From Colwellia hornerae (GTDB lineage Bacteria > Pseudomonadota > Gammaproteobacteria > Enterobacterales > Alteromonadaceae): DNA of 64,000 bases. A program made the translations under genes and the position numbers. Position 1 is the stretch's first letter, and each line of letters opens with the position of its first letter. Where the stretch lies: assembly GCF_007954355.1 (NCBI RefSeq), contig NZ_VOLR01000018.1:34262-98261 (forward strand), read 5' to 3'. Below are positions 20,431 to 29,416 of the stretch, piece by piece. A model generated the notes under the pieces. It was not told where the DNA came from and searched no databases. It saw only the letters and a list, made by a program, of their open reading frames with translations.

Positions 20431-20717
20431 ATAGTTTTAAAAATATTAACCGAGCTAATGAAATATTGAACAAATTAAAGATCAAAGCTTACGTTAAGAG
20501 CTGATCGGATACTGCGAAAAACTTATAAGGGCAAAGTTTAATTGTGGCGGTTTTTGTTCTTTGTAAATGCCTATATATTTCAATAAGTAACAAGTTATAT
20601 CAGTCTGGAGATAACAGTCTTAATATAGATACTTGAATTAAAGCCCGTACAGACCCATATTTATATTTTACTTTTTATATTAACAAATTTTAAAATACTT
20701 ATTTAGTGAGGTTTACT
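20431..20717 (+). other. Non-coding gap before trxC
   Basis: I see no credible gene in these 287 bases. The sequence is AT-rich and should contain the trxC promoter. No strong terminator is visible after the RND gene. Confidence 0.5.
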
Positions 20718-21170
20718 ATGACTGATTCACCTATTCAAATAGTTTGCGCAAGTTGCGGTACGAAAAATCGTTTAGCTAAGGTTAAACTCAATGACCAGCC
20801 TCTTTGCGGTAAGTGTGGTAACGCGGTGCTTTCTATTAAACCTGTTGTTGGTAGCGATAAAAACTTTAGCCGTTATATTACCGACAATGGATTACCTGTT
20901 ATTGTCGACTTTTGGGCACCTTGGTGCGGGCCTTGTAAACAATTTGCACCCACTTTTGAACAGGTTGCTGCTGAGATGTTTACGCAGGCTTGTTTTGTGA
21001 AGTTAGACACTGAAAGCAATCAAAATACCGCAGGAGGACATAATATCCGTTCTATTCCTACTTTAATGATATTTCATCACGGCAAAGAAATTGCTCGAAT
21101 GTCCGGCGCCTTACCCAAAGTACAGTTTAAACAATGGCTAACTGAAAATTTGCCTTTGACAGACACTTAG
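20718..21170 (+). CDS. trxC: Thioredoxin 2 (TrxC) with zinc-binding N-terminus
   Basis: This cytoplasmic disulfide reductase has a redox-sensitive zinc module. The 150-aa protein has two CxxC pairs at residues 10/13 and 30/33 that bind zinc in TrxC, then a thioredoxin fold with the active site WCGPC (Cys70/Cys73). The cis-proline region is SIPTLMIFHHGK. I start at the ATG at 20718, with GTGAGG upstream. The longer frame from GTG at 20706 would use the Shine-Dalgarno bases as codons. A long hairpin lies downstream, between this gene and the convergent oligopeptidase gene. Confidence 0.93.
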   Translation: MTDSPIQIVCASCGTKNRLAKVKLNDQPLCGKCGNAVLSIKPVVGSDKNFSRYITDNGLPVIVDFWAPWCGPCKQFAPTFEQVAAEMFTQACFVKLDTESNQNTAGGHNIRSIPTLMIFHHGKEIARMSGALPKVQFKQWLTENLPLTDT

Positions 21171-21206
21171 TAAATATCGTAAAGAACATTCTTTATAGGT
21201 GCTGTG

Positions 21207-21244
21207 GTTACTCACAAGGGACAAAGATCACTCTTGTGAGTAAC
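21207..21244. terminator. Long hairpin between convergent trxC and oligopeptidase genes
   Basis: GTTACTCACAAG (21207-21218) pairs perfectly with CTTGTGAGTAAC (21233-21244), a 12-bp stem with a 14-nt loop. It sits between two convergent stop codons. Neither strand has a U-run directly after it, so it may protect 3' ends or assist bidirectional termination rather than act as a classic intrinsic terminator. Confidence 0.55.
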
Positions 21245-21270
21245 AAGTTAAACGTTTTTGTTAGTTAATG

Positions 21271-23385
21271 TTATTCGTTTAATAGCGAGATAAAAAAGCT
21301 CATTTCTAAAGCTTTTTCTTTTAAACTTTTAAATCGTCCTGATGCACCGCCATGGCCAGCGTCCATATCTGTCTTAAACAACAATAAATTATCATCTGTT
21401 TTAAGCTCTCTCATTTTTGCTACCCACTTCATTGGTTCAAAGTACTGAACCTGAGAGTCATGTAATCCGGTAGTCACCAGTATATTGGGGTAGTGTTGAG
21501 CACTGATATTATCCATTGGTGAATAAGATAAAATATCTTGGTAGGCTTGTGCTTCGTTTGGATCACCCCATTCGTCATATTCATTAGTGGTTAGCGGTAT
21601 GCTTTCATCGAGCATAGTCGTTAACACATCTAAAAAGGGCACATGAGCGCCAATGCCTAAATATAGTTCCGGTGCTTGATTGACCACAGCGCCCATTAAT
21701 AAGCCGCCAGCGCTACCGCCAGAAGCAAATATTTTATCTTTAGCGCCATATCCTTGGGCAACTAATGCCTTAGTAACATCAATAAAGTCATTAAAGGTAT
21801 TTTGTTTATGCGCCTTTTTACCGGTTTCATACCATTGTCGGCCTAACATTTCTGAGCCACGAACATGGGCTATAACATAAACAAACCCTCTATCAAGTAA
21901 ACTTAAAGTTTGACTCGAAAAATCAGGATCTATGGTTAAGCCATAAGCACCATAACCGTATTGAAGAAGTGGGTTGGTACCGTCTTTTTTAAAGGTACTG
22001 CGACGATAAACAATTGATACCGGTACTGCTACACCATCACGAGCGTTAATAAATAGACGTTCTGCTTGATAATCGTCTTGGTTAAAGTCTCCTAAGACTT
22101 GTTGCTGTTTAAGTAATTTTCGCTGACCTGTCGCTAGGTCAAATTCAAATAAAGAATCGGGCGTTGTTAAACTAGAATAATATAATCTTGCGATGCTAGT
22201 GTTTGGCTCTGGATTTTCGTCAAGACAAGCAAAATAACAGGGGTCATCAAAAGATAATGGATAGTGATGACCGGCGTTTTCCCCCTGGGTTGTGTGCACG
22301 ACAAAACGAATTTGACCATTTTCTCTTTCGGTTATTACAATGAAACGGTGAAATAATTCAATGCCTTCAAGGAGTACATTCTCTCTGTGAGGAATAATTT
22401 CTTGCCAGTTATTGATATCATCAATTTGAGCAACTGTGGTTTTCATTAACCTAAAGTTTTTAGCTTGGTAGTTAGTGACAATATAAAAAAATTCACCCAT
22501 TTTATCGGCGTGATATTCATGTTGTTCTTGATAAGGGAATAGTTCGGTAAACTGGCCATTAGGTTCATTGGCACTGACTACTAAATAATGTGTAGATTCA
22601 GTGGCATGTAAACAAATATAAAGTTGAGAGTCATCTCTGCTCTTGTCTAAGCTGATATAAAAACGGTGATCGTCTTCTTCATAAACAAGCACATCATCAG
22701 CTTGTGGAGTTCCTAATTTATGGCGATATACTTGTGTGCCAAGTAAAGTTTCTAAATCTTTCTTTACATATAAGATGGTTTTATTGTCGTTCGACCAAAC
22801 AACTTGTCCTTCAGTTTCAACAAGAATATCGGCTAAATAAGCATCTGGTGCGTTAGACGATTTTGTTAAATCTTTAAAATAAACCGTGTAAATACGGCGG
22901 CTGTCAGTATCTTCAGAGATTGACATGATTTGGTCATTTGGACTTATTGATAAATCACCTAAATCATAAAACTCATGATCTTGTGCGCGCTCATTAACAT
23001 CTAGTAATAGAGTTTTGTTTTCACCAGCAAAGCTTGTTGCTCGGTAATAGTTTGAAAACTCTTGCTCGCCATTAATTTCGCTGTGATACCAATATTTCCC
23101 GTCTTTTGCTGGCACGGTATTATCGTCCTTGACAATCCGGTCTTTAAGTTCATTAAAAAGTAATGCTTGTAAAGGCTTTTGCTTGGCCAACATAACATCA
23201 GCATAATTATTTTCATCATTAAGGTGTGCTAACACTTTTTCATCACTGCGCTGGTCGTCACGCATCCAATAATAATTATCGATACGTTGATGATTATGTT
23301 TTTCCATTAGATGGGGGGTCTTTGCCGCTATTGGTGCAGTCATATTTTTGTTTGACGCAGCTGATATAAGTGAAGATGTTGGCAC
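21271..23385 (-). CDS. ptrB: Oligopeptidase B (S9A prolyl oligopeptidase family)
   Basis: This is a cytoplasmic serine peptidase that cleaves short peptides after basic residues. The 704-aa protein has the beginning typical of PtrB (HHQRIDNYYWMRDDQRSDE-like), a seven-bladed propeller (about 70-410) and an alpha/beta hydrolase domain. The nucleophile Ser lies in GGSAGG (about 556), an Asp in GLHDSQVQYFEP (about 641) and the His in DAGHGG (about 676). The start is GTG with AGGAG 6 bases upstream. No signal peptide is evident. The gene stands alone on the minus strand, with an ATP-grasp gene behind it. Confidence 0.92.
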   Translation of the reverse strand: MPTSSLISAASNKNMTAPIAAKTPHLMEKHNHQRIDNYYWMRDDQRSDEKVLAHLNDENNYADVMLAKQKPLQALLFNELKDRIVKDDNTVPAKDGKYWYHSEINGEQEFSNYYRATSFAGENKTLLLDVNERAQDHEFYDLGDLSISPNDQIMSISEDTDSRRIYTVYFKDLTKSSNAPDAYLADILVETEGQVVWSNDNKTILYVKKDLETLLGTQVYRHKLGTPQADDVLVYEEDDHRFYISLDKSRDDSQLYICLHATESTHYLVVSANEPNGQFTELFPYQEQHEYHADKMGEFFYIVTNYQAKNFRLMKTTVAQIDDINNWQEIIPHRENVLLEGIELFHRFIVITERENGQIRFVVHTTQGENAGHHYPLSFDDPCYFACLDENPEPNTSIARLYYSSLTTPDSLFEFDLATGQRKLLKQQQVLGDFNQDDYQAERLFINARDGVAVPVSIVYRRSTFKKDGTNPLLQYGYGAYGLTIDPDFSSQTLSLLDRGFVYVIAHVRGSEMLGRQWYETGKKAHKQNTFNDFIDVTKALVAQGYGAKDKIFASGGSAGGLLMGAVVNQAPELYLGIGAHVPFLDVLTTMLDESIPLTTNEYDEWGDPNEAQAYQDILSYSPMDNISAQHYPNILVTTGLHDSQVQYFEPMKWVAKMRELKTDDNLLLFKTDMDAGHGGASGRFKSLKEKALEMSFFISLLNE

Positions 23386-23502
23386 TAAGTGCTCCTAGTT
23401 AAACGATGAATGAAATGAGTGTTTTTAAAGAAAAACGTGATAAAAATTTATCGAGCTATTATAGATTAAGTGAACGCTTGAAAATAGACTAAGGTTAGTT
23501 GG

Positions 23503-24651
23503 CTACGCTTTCATGGTAATGACCAGGTTACCTTCGAAAAACTTCAATTGTTTAAGCAAAATTTCTTGTGTATCAGCTGTCATAAATACGTGACCAACTT
23601 CGCTACTGGTACTGTCGTGCGCGAAAACTTCGTCCCCAGTTGTAATATTAAATTTAAATTGTTCTATTTCTTTAAGTGCTCTGCATTGCTCTATACCCGA
23701 AATTTCATCAATAATTCCTGGCCCCGGATGGATCATAAGCACGCACGCAAATTTGGTCGCTTTTATCGGTAAGGGTTTGGGTGTCGCTCCGGTTTCCAAT
23801 TCAACATAGGTTTTCCATGGATTGAATCCATAGGCATATTGAATGAGTTCCATATAGTATCCGCCGGGAGGTCGTACTGCCATTTCGCCAAATACCGGCC
23901 CCGCTTTGGTAAGATAAAATTCGGCATGAGTCATGCCATTTTTAACGCCAAATCCTTTAATGACTTGATCATTTATGGCGATGATTTTTTCTTGTAAGGC
24001 TTGCGCTAAACTTGCCGGTAATATTGATTTTTTCCACTGGTGAAGATAGTCGGTGATATTATGAAAAATTGGCTCACCATTATGGATTAACGTCTCTACG
24101 CTGACTTCACGGCCTTCGACAAAAGCTTCCGCCAGTAAGCCGGGCTTATAATGTAACGTTACCTCAGCTAAGTTTTTTAGCACCATAACGCCTCTTGCAC
24201 CTGATTCGGCTACTGGTTTAACAACAAGTGGCAGACCTAATTTTTCAACTAAGGATTCAGGCGTATCTTTATCATCAATGAGATGAAATTTTGTAATGGG
24301 AATATTGTGCTCTAAAGCTTTGAGTTTCATCTCGTTTTTATTATGTAAAATGCGGGTTATGCTAAGTGGTGTACCTGTAAGTTTGAATTTTTGACGAACC
24401 ATAGCAGCAATATCGACACTCGATTCAGTGGCTGCAATAACATACTCGATATTAAATGCCCGTATTGCGGTGATATCAGCTTTTAAAAGATTTTTTTCAA
24501 CGTTTTCAAATGATGTTTCAATATAACCGGACAACTTTTCTTTTCGACTTTCGTGAAGGGGACCATCACTCCAGAGAAAAACGTTATGGCCTAATTTTAA
24601 TGCGGCGCGATAACATCGACCTCTTCTACCAACAATTAGTACATTCGCCAT
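23503..24651 (-). CDS. ATP-grasp family ligase
   Basis: This 382-aa protein has an N-terminal Rossmann-like domain (about 1-95), an ATP-grasp lid (about 105-170, with LPLVVKPVAESGARGVMVL) and a catalytic ATP-grasp half. That half includes GLLAEAFVEGREVSVETL and, later, FGEMAVRPPGGYYMEL, which carries the metal- and substrate-binding residues. Such enzymes join a carboxylate to an amine or thiol through an acyl-phosphate; the substrate cannot be read from the sequence. The start ATG follows AGAGG at 6 bases. The neighbours (oligopeptidase B and DUF3297) do not fix a pathway. Confidence 0.8.
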   Translation of the reverse strand: MANVLIVGRRGRCYRAALKLGHNVFLWSDGPLHESRKEKLSGYIETSFENVEKNLLKADITAIRAFNIEYVIAATESSVDIAAMVRQKFKLTGTPLSITRILHNKNEMKLKALEHNIPITKFHLIDDKDTPESLVEKLGLPLVVKPVAESGARGVMVLKNLAEVTLHYKPGLLAEAFVEGREVSVETLIHNGEPIFHNITDYLHQWKKSILPASLAQALQEKIIAINDQVIKGFGVKNGMTHAEFYLTKAGPVFGEMAVRPPGGYYMELIQYAYGFNPWKTYVELETGATPKPLPIKATKFACVLMIHPGPGIIDEISGIEQCRALKEIEQFKFNITTGDEVFAHDSTSSEVGHVFMTADTQEILLKQLKFFEGNLVITMKA

Positions 24652-24814
24652 TAAATACCTCTAATAATTTCCAACTCATATTTTTATCTGCTGAGTCTAG
24701 TGAATATATATAAATTAATATATAAGAATATTTAGATTATTTAGTACAAAAGAAGAGGGCAGGTTAAAGTTTCAAACAGTGGTGTACTTTGCATCATTAT
24801 CGTATTGTTAAATA

Positions 24815-24884
24815 GGGTCAGATATTAAGGAAGATAACGCTTAGCTGACCCATAGTTAATATGCCTGGGACAAGGCATATTAAC
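24815..24884. repeat. Nested inverted repeats (REP/MITE-like relic)
   Basis: Two dyads lie side by side: GGGTCAG (24815-24821) with CTGACCC (24845-24851), then GTTAATATGCCT (24855-24866) with AGGCATATTAAC (24873-24884), a perfect 12-bp stem with a 6-nt loop. On the plus strand the second is followed by TTTTATT. It lies downstream of the DUF3297 gene on the other strand. It may be a terminator-like element or a small palindromic repeat. Confidence 0.45.
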
Positions 24885-24899
24885 TTTTATTGATAACGT

Positions 24900-25148
24900 T
24901 TAACGGTAAAACGCTTCAACTGTTCCTTTAGATGTCATCAAAAGTGGCTGGCCACGACGGTCTAACGCTTTGTTCATTGTGACTTTTACCCAACCTTCGC
25001 TGATGCAATACTCTTCAACATCAAAACGTTCTTTGCCATTGAGTCGAATACCTATCTCGTGTTGAAAAATTTCTTCTACATGATGTGGGCTGCGAGGATT
25101 ACCTGATAGGCGATCGGGTAAAGCGGGTAGCGATGTCGTATCGTTCAT
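24900..25148 (-). CDS. DUF3297 family protein
   Basis: This 82-aa protein matches the small, highly conserved DUF3297 family. It opens with LPALPDRLSGNPRSPHH, followed by GIRLNGKERFDVEEYCISEGWVKV and the C-terminal KGTVEAFYR block. It has no signal peptide or membrane helix, so it should be cytoplasmic. The function of the family is not known. The ATG follows AGGT at 7 bases. The length is normal. It is a monocistronic minus-strand gene, downstream in orientation of the LysR gene. Confidence 0.88.
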   Translation of the reverse strand: MNDTTSLPALPDRLSGNPRSPHHVEEIFQHEIGIRLNGKERFDVEEYCISEGWVKVTMNKALDRRGQPLLMTSKGTVEAFYR

Positions 25149-25340
25149 GTTTGTGACCTATGATAAAAAATTGCGCTATTGTAGGCAATATATAGATAGC
25201 GCTCAAGCGCTGTTTAATAAATTTACCCCCTAGCGGCAACTAAATGTTAAGCATAACAGAAAATATATTGTTCTTTAGCCACATCTATGGCTCATTTCAT
25301 CGATGTTTTCTTAAAGTCGCTCATTTTTAGATAAGCACCT

Positions 25341-26240
25341 TTAAATTGCCGGTGTCGCTTGAATAACTTTATTTCTAAGCCATTTATTTGCTGGTTCAAA
25401 GTCTAGGTTTGTGTGCCAATAAAGGTGCATATCAATATCAGGGAGTGCTACAGGTAAGGGATATATAACTAAGTCTAGCAATTGTGCATACATTTTAGCG
25501 GTTGTTTCCGTTGCGGTGAGTAACATATCATTACCTGCTATTACCCGACACGCGGAAAATGTATGCTGACACCGCAAACCTATTCTACGTTGTAAGCCAA
25601 GACGAGCTAATTCGAAATCCTCAATGCTCGGGCCTGCTGAACGTGATGACACTAAAATATGGTCCATCGCTAAATAGCTTTCTAAGTCTAGTATTGCTTT
25701 GATTTGTGGGTTGTTTTTACGTGCTACAACGACTAATTTATCTTTTTCTAATTGGGTATGTAATATATTGTCACTGACGGGCAATAATGTATCGATGGCT
25801 AAATCAATGTCGCCACTGGCGAGTTTGTTTTCCAGTTCATGGCGATTAACTCGGCGGCTACTTTGTATATTTACCCAGGGCGCTTCTTTATGAATTCTCT
25901 GTATCAAAGGCGGTAAGTAAGAGGCTTCTAACGCAACGTGCAACGAAATGGTAAAACTTTTGCGCGAGGTCATCGGCTGAAATTGTTTTGACTGTGCTAA
26001 ACATATTTGTAATTGACGTAAAGCTTCACGCACATCTGCAACAACATTATTAGCCACCACAGTAGGTCGCATTTCATTGCCTTGGCGTACAAAAAGTGGA
26101 TCGTCAAAATGTGCACGTAACTTGCTCAAAGAGTGACTAACCGCAGGTTGTGATAAATTCAGTGCTGACGCTGCTTTAGTAATATTGCCTTCGCAGTAAA
26201 TAGCTTCAAATACCACAAATAAATTTAAGTCAACTTTCAT
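25341..26240 (-). CDS. LysR-family transcriptional regulator
   Basis: This 299-aa LysR protein has an N-terminal winged helix-turn-helix (about 5-63: LFVVFEAIYCEGNITKAASALNL begins it, then SQPAVSHSLSKLR) and a periplasmic-binding-like effector domain (about 90-295). I start at the ATG at 26240. A TTG at 26252 would add four residues but is too near the AGG. The gene is divergent from the 11-gene acyl-CoA cluster starting at 26586. The intergenic region holds a perfect LysR-type dyad (T-N11-A core, 26417-26441), so this protein is the likely local regulator. The effector is probably a CoA ester or acid from that pathway (inference). Confidence 0.9.
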   Translation of the reverse strand: MKVDLNLFVVFEAIYCEGNITKAASALNLSQPAVSHSLSKLRAHFDDPLFVRQGNEMRPTVVANNVVADVREALRQLQICLAQSKQFQPMTSRKSFTISLHVALEASYLPPLIQRIHKEAPWVNIQSSRRVNRHELENKLASGDIDLAIDTLLPVSDNILHTQLEKDKLVVVARKNNPQIKAILDLESYLAMDHILVSSRSAGPSIEDFELARLGLQRRIGLRCQHTFSACRVIAGNDMLLTATETTAKMYAQLLDLVIYPLPVALPDIDMHLYWHTNLDFEPANKWLRNKVIQATPAI

Positions 26241-26287
26241 CGCTATTTTCAACCTAGTTCGTCAAGTAAGTCATCAATATTGTCATT

Positions 26288-26306
26288 CTATTCATAAAAT
26301 GAATAG
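26288..26306. promoter_or_regulatory. Perfect dyad CTATTCAT-AAA-ATGAATAG near the LysR start
   Basis: The 8-bp arms are exact reverse complements around AAA, 48 bp upstream of the LysR ATG. The arms reuse the GAATAG/CTATTC half-sites of the main operator in the opposite arrangement. A role in autoregulation of the LysR gene is plausible (inference). Confidence 0.5.
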
Positions 26307-26416
26307 TTAATCATTAAGTTTATTACTTTATTTAACTTAATTAGAGTCATATATTTAAACAATCGCTATTTATTTGTGCTGATTAATCTTTATTTTAGTG
26401 ACTTTATTCGGAAGAG

Positions 26417-26441
26417 GAATAGTAGGTCATAATAACTATTC
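26417..26441. promoter_or_regulatory. LysR-type operator GAATAGT-N11-ACTATTC
   Basis: This is a perfect 7-bp dyad with an 11-base spacer, so the inner T and A form the T-N11-A core of LysR boxes. It lies between the divergent LysR gene and the catabolic cluster, 145 bp before the first ATG. The 19 bases ACTATTCATTTGTTTAATT starting at 26435 recur upstream of the patatin gene at 40768. Confidence 0.7.
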
Positions 26442-26585
26442 ATTTGTTTAATTGTATGTTGGCAATTAATATCAATAAATCAAAAAAAACAGATGTTAAA
26501 GAATCTCAATAAGTGATGAAAGTGATAATAAGTCAGTACTTTATTCTATTTAAACAGCAGCCTACTACAGTGAACGGGTAAACTT

Positions 26586-27311
26586 ATGACGGCCATTTAT
26601 CTTATACGTCACGGGCAAGCCTCTTTTGGTAAAGCCGATTACGACCTCCTGTCTGAAAAAGGCCGTGAACAATCTCGTTTATTGGGTAAGTATTGGCAAG
26701 CTATGTCTGCACCAGAAAAAATCTACTCGGGTGATTTGCTGCGACACGGACAAACCCTAGAACACTTTTTATTGGGATATGAAAGTGAACCATCTCCAGT
26801 GATCTTGCATTCAGGGTTTAATGAGTTTAATCATCAAGAATTGTTAACTTGCCATGATGCACGATGGAAAGATTTTTCAAAAATGGCTGCGATAATGAGT
26901 GAACAGCCGAGCGCAAGTAAAGCTTTTCAAAAAGAGTTTGCCAATGCATTGTCACGGTGGATAAGTGGCAACCACGACAAAGATTATAAAGAAAGTTGGA
27001 GTCAATTTAAACAACGTTGTGTTAGCGCATTGCACGATGTCATTAAGCAAGAGCTAACGGCAAGAAAAACGCCTAGGCAAGCCAATCAACATACAAACAA
27101 TATTTGTATTTTTACCTCAAGTGGCACCATAGCAGTCATTATTCAGCATGTTTTAGGCTTGTCCGATGATAAAGCATTAATCATTAATCAACAGTCACGC
27201 AATACCGGCGTTACTAAACTACTCTTTTCAGAAAAGAATTTAAGCATTGATTATTTTAACAACTATAGTCACTTGACCCTTGCAGGTGAAGACTGGGTTA
27301 CGTTTAGATAA
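26586..27311 (+). CDS. Histidine-phosphatase (phosphoglycerate mutase-like) protein, first gene of catabolic cluster
   Basis: This 241-aa protein has the family's catalytic RHG at residues 8-10 (YLIRHGQASFG) and the GDLLRHGQT region that follows. In the C-terminal motif where most members have SHGG, it reads TSSGT, so the second catalytic His appears to be Ser. Activity may be altered, or the protein may belong to a specialised subfamily. It opens the acyl-CoA cluster, 36 bp before an SDR gene. In eukaryotic ACAD10 a (different-fold) phosphatase domain is joined to a kinase and an acyl-CoA dehydrogenase, which makes a phosphatase in this context suggestive (inference). Confidence 0.85.
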   Translation: MTAIYLIRHGQASFGKADYDLLSEKGREQSRLLGKYWQAMSAPEKIYSGDLLRHGQTLEHFLLGYESEPSPVILHSGFNEFNHQELLTCHDARWKDFSKMAAIMSEQPSASKAFQKEFANALSRWISGNHDKDYKESWSQFKQRCVSALHDVIKQELTARKTPRQANQHTNNICIFTSSGTIAVIIQHVLGLSDDKALIINQQSRNTGVTKLLFSEKNLSIDYFNNYSHLTLAGEDWVTFR

Positions 27312-27347
27312 TCGATATAATATTAGCAATTAACAAGGAGACTTAAC

Positions 27348-28118
27348 ATGAACAAGTTCAACTTATTCGATCTAACAGGAAAAATCGCTTTGGTTACCGG
27401 CGCAAGTCGTGGCATTGGTGAACAGATAGCTAAATTACTGGCGCAAAGTGGCGCCCATGTCATTGTTTCTAGCCGTAAAGTTGAAGGTTGCCAAACTGTA
27501 GTTGACGATATTATTGCAGATGGAGGCAGCGCTCAAGCTATCCCTTGTCATATCGGAGAAATGGACCAAATAGAAAGCATTTTCTCGCTGATTAAAGAAC
27601 AACACGGCAAGCTTGATATTTTGGTTAATAACGCCGCGGCAAATCCCTATTTTGGCCATGTGTTAGATACTGATTTAGGTGCTTTTCAAAAAACAGTCGA
27701 CGTGAATATTCGCGGGTATTTTTTCATGTCAGTTATCGGGGCAAAACTAATGAAAGAAAATAATGGTGGCGCTATTGTCAATGTTGCCTCTATTAACGGC
27801 GTTATCCCAGGTGACTTTCAGGGTATTTATTCAATTACCAAAGCGGCTGTCATCTCTATGACCAAGACCTTTGCTAAAGAGTGTGCCCAATTTAATATTC
27901 GCGTTAATGCTTTATTACCTGGCGGCACCGATACAAAATTTGCGTCAACATTAGTTAATAATCCCAAGATACTTGAACAAATGCTGCATCACGTGCCGAT
28001 GAAGCGAATTGCACAACCTGAAGAAATGGCTGGCACTGTGCTTTACTTGGTTTCAAATGCATCAAGTTACACGACAGGTACTGCGATTAACGTTGATGGT
28101 GGTTATTTAATTGGCTAG
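27348..28118 (+). CDS. SDR-family oxidoreductase
   Basis: This 256-aa short-chain dehydrogenase has the NAD(P)-binding TGASRGIGEQIA motif near residue 18, the structural NNAA motif, and a catalytic Ser-Tyr-Lys set (NVASINGV then YSITK). It ends GGYLIG, as in the FabG-like group. The likely reaction is oxidation of a hydroxyacyl-CoA or alcohol, or the reverse. A strong AAGGAG precedes the ATG by 7 bases. It sits in the catabolic cluster between the phosphatase-like and Old Yellow Enzyme-like genes. The exact substrate cannot be assigned. Confidence 0.9.
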   Translation: MNKFNLFDLTGKIALVTGASRGIGEQIAKLLAQSGAHVIVSSRKVEGCQTVVDDIIADGGSAQAIPCHIGEMDQIESIFSLIKEQHGKLDILVNNAAANPYFGHVLDTDLGAFQKTVDVNIRGYFFMSVIGAKLMKENNGGAIVNVASINGVIPGDFQGIYSITKAAVISMTKTFAKECAQFNIRVNALLPGGTDTKFASTLVNNPKILEQMLHHVPMKRIAQPEEMAGTVLYLVSNASSYTTGTAINVDGGYLIG

Positions 28119-28174
28119 GTAGTAAAGCGATTAATAACGGCAATATTTAATATCAATAAATTTTAGGAAATAAA

Positions 28175-29290
28175 ATGAGTAACACTAATTCAGCTAAACT
28201 CTTCGAGTCATTTTCATCTGGCGGACTCACCTTAAAAAATCGTACGGTGATGGCCCCGATGACGAGAACCTTTTCGCCTAATTATATCGCCAATAATGAT
28301 GTTGCAAAATATTATCGACGCAGAGCAGAAGGAAATGTTGGTTTAATTATTACCGAAGGTACTTTCATTTCTCATAAAGCGGCTAATGGCTATGAACGAG
28401 TTCCTGCTATTTTTGGTGAAGAAGCTTTAGCCGGTTGGAAACATGTTGTTGATGAAGTACACGCCGCTGGAGGTAAAATCGTGCCACAAATTTGGCATGT
28501 TGGCTCAGTGAGAAAAGCAGGTATTGGTCCTGATAAATCGGTACCTGCCTACAGCCCATCTGGATTATATAAACCCGGCGCGCCTAATGGTATTGAGATG
28601 AGCCAAGCCGATATAGACGAAGTTGTTGCTTCCTTTGCACAAGCCGCTGTTGATGCTAAAAATGTTGGTTTCGATGGCGTTGAAGTTCATGGTGCTCATG
28701 GTTATTTGGTTGATCAGTTCTTCTGGGAAGGAACAAATCAACGTGAGGATGGGTACGGAGGTTCATTGGAAAATCGTACCCGCTTTGGTGTGGAAATTGT
28801 CCAAGCAATCCGCGCCGCTGTTGGTGAAGACTTTCCTATTATCTTTAGATTTTCTCAATGGAAGCAACAAGACTACGATGCAAAACTCTGCCAAACACCC
28901 GCAGAGTTAACGACTTTTTTAACACTATTGAGTGATGCTGGGGTTGATATATTTCATGCCAGCACCCGCCGCTTTTGGTTACCAGAATTTGAAGGTTCGA
29001 CGCTAAATTTAGCTGGATGGACGAAAAAAATAACGCACAAGCCGGTAATAACTGTGGGCAGTGTTGGACTCGACAGTGATTTCACCGGTGAAGGTAGTAT
29101 GGATCTAGGCGGTGCTTCTAACCCAACCGGTATTGACGGTTTATTAACGCGCTTAAATAATGATGAATTTGATTTGGTTGCTATTGGCCGGGCGTTGTTA
29201 GTCGATCCTGAGTGGGTTAATAAAATACGAGATAAAAAAGAAGACCAAATAGCGCCGTTTAATAAAGAAGCGCTGATGAAGTTAAGCTAA
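28175..29290 (+). CDS. Old Yellow Enzyme-family NADH:flavin oxidoreductase
   Basis: This 371-aa FMN-dependent TIM-barrel enzyme starts with the OYE signature (LKNRTVMAPMTRTF). It has QIWHVGS and the VEVHGAHGYLVDQFFW block, where His residues bind the substrate carbonyl, and ends with the FMN phosphate site AIGRALLVDPEW. OYE enzymes reduce C=C bonds conjugated to carbonyl groups. The length is normal and there is no FeS/FAD extension, so it is not a 2,4-dienoyl-CoA reductase of the FadH type. In this cluster it may reduce enals, enones or unsaturated acyl intermediates (inference). Confidence 0.9.
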   Translation: MSNTNSAKLFESFSSGGLTLKNRTVMAPMTRTFSPNYIANNDVAKYYRRRAEGNVGLIITEGTFISHKAANGYERVPAIFGEEALAGWKHVVDEVHAAGGKIVPQIWHVGSVRKAGIGPDKSVPAYSPSGLYKPGAPNGIEMSQADIDEVVASFAQAAVDAKNVGFDGVEVHGAHGYLVDQFFWEGTNQREDGYGGSLENRTRFGVEIVQAIRAAVGEDFPIIFRFSQWKQQDYDAKLCQTPAELTTFLTLLSDAGVDIFHASTRRFWLPEFEGSTLNLAGWTKKITHKPVITVGSVGLDSDFTGEGSMDLGGASNPTGIDGLLTRLNNDEFDLVAIGRALLVDPEWVNKIRDKKEDQIAPFNKEALMKLS

Positions 29291-29416
29291 ATAAATTAAG
29301 TCAGTTGTCGGTTGATGAATTAAGTTTCAACCGCTGATGATTTTTGGATATCGTGACATAAAAATTCTCACTGCACTCGTTAGTAAACGGGCGCTATTAA
29401 ATTATAGGGATCTCTC

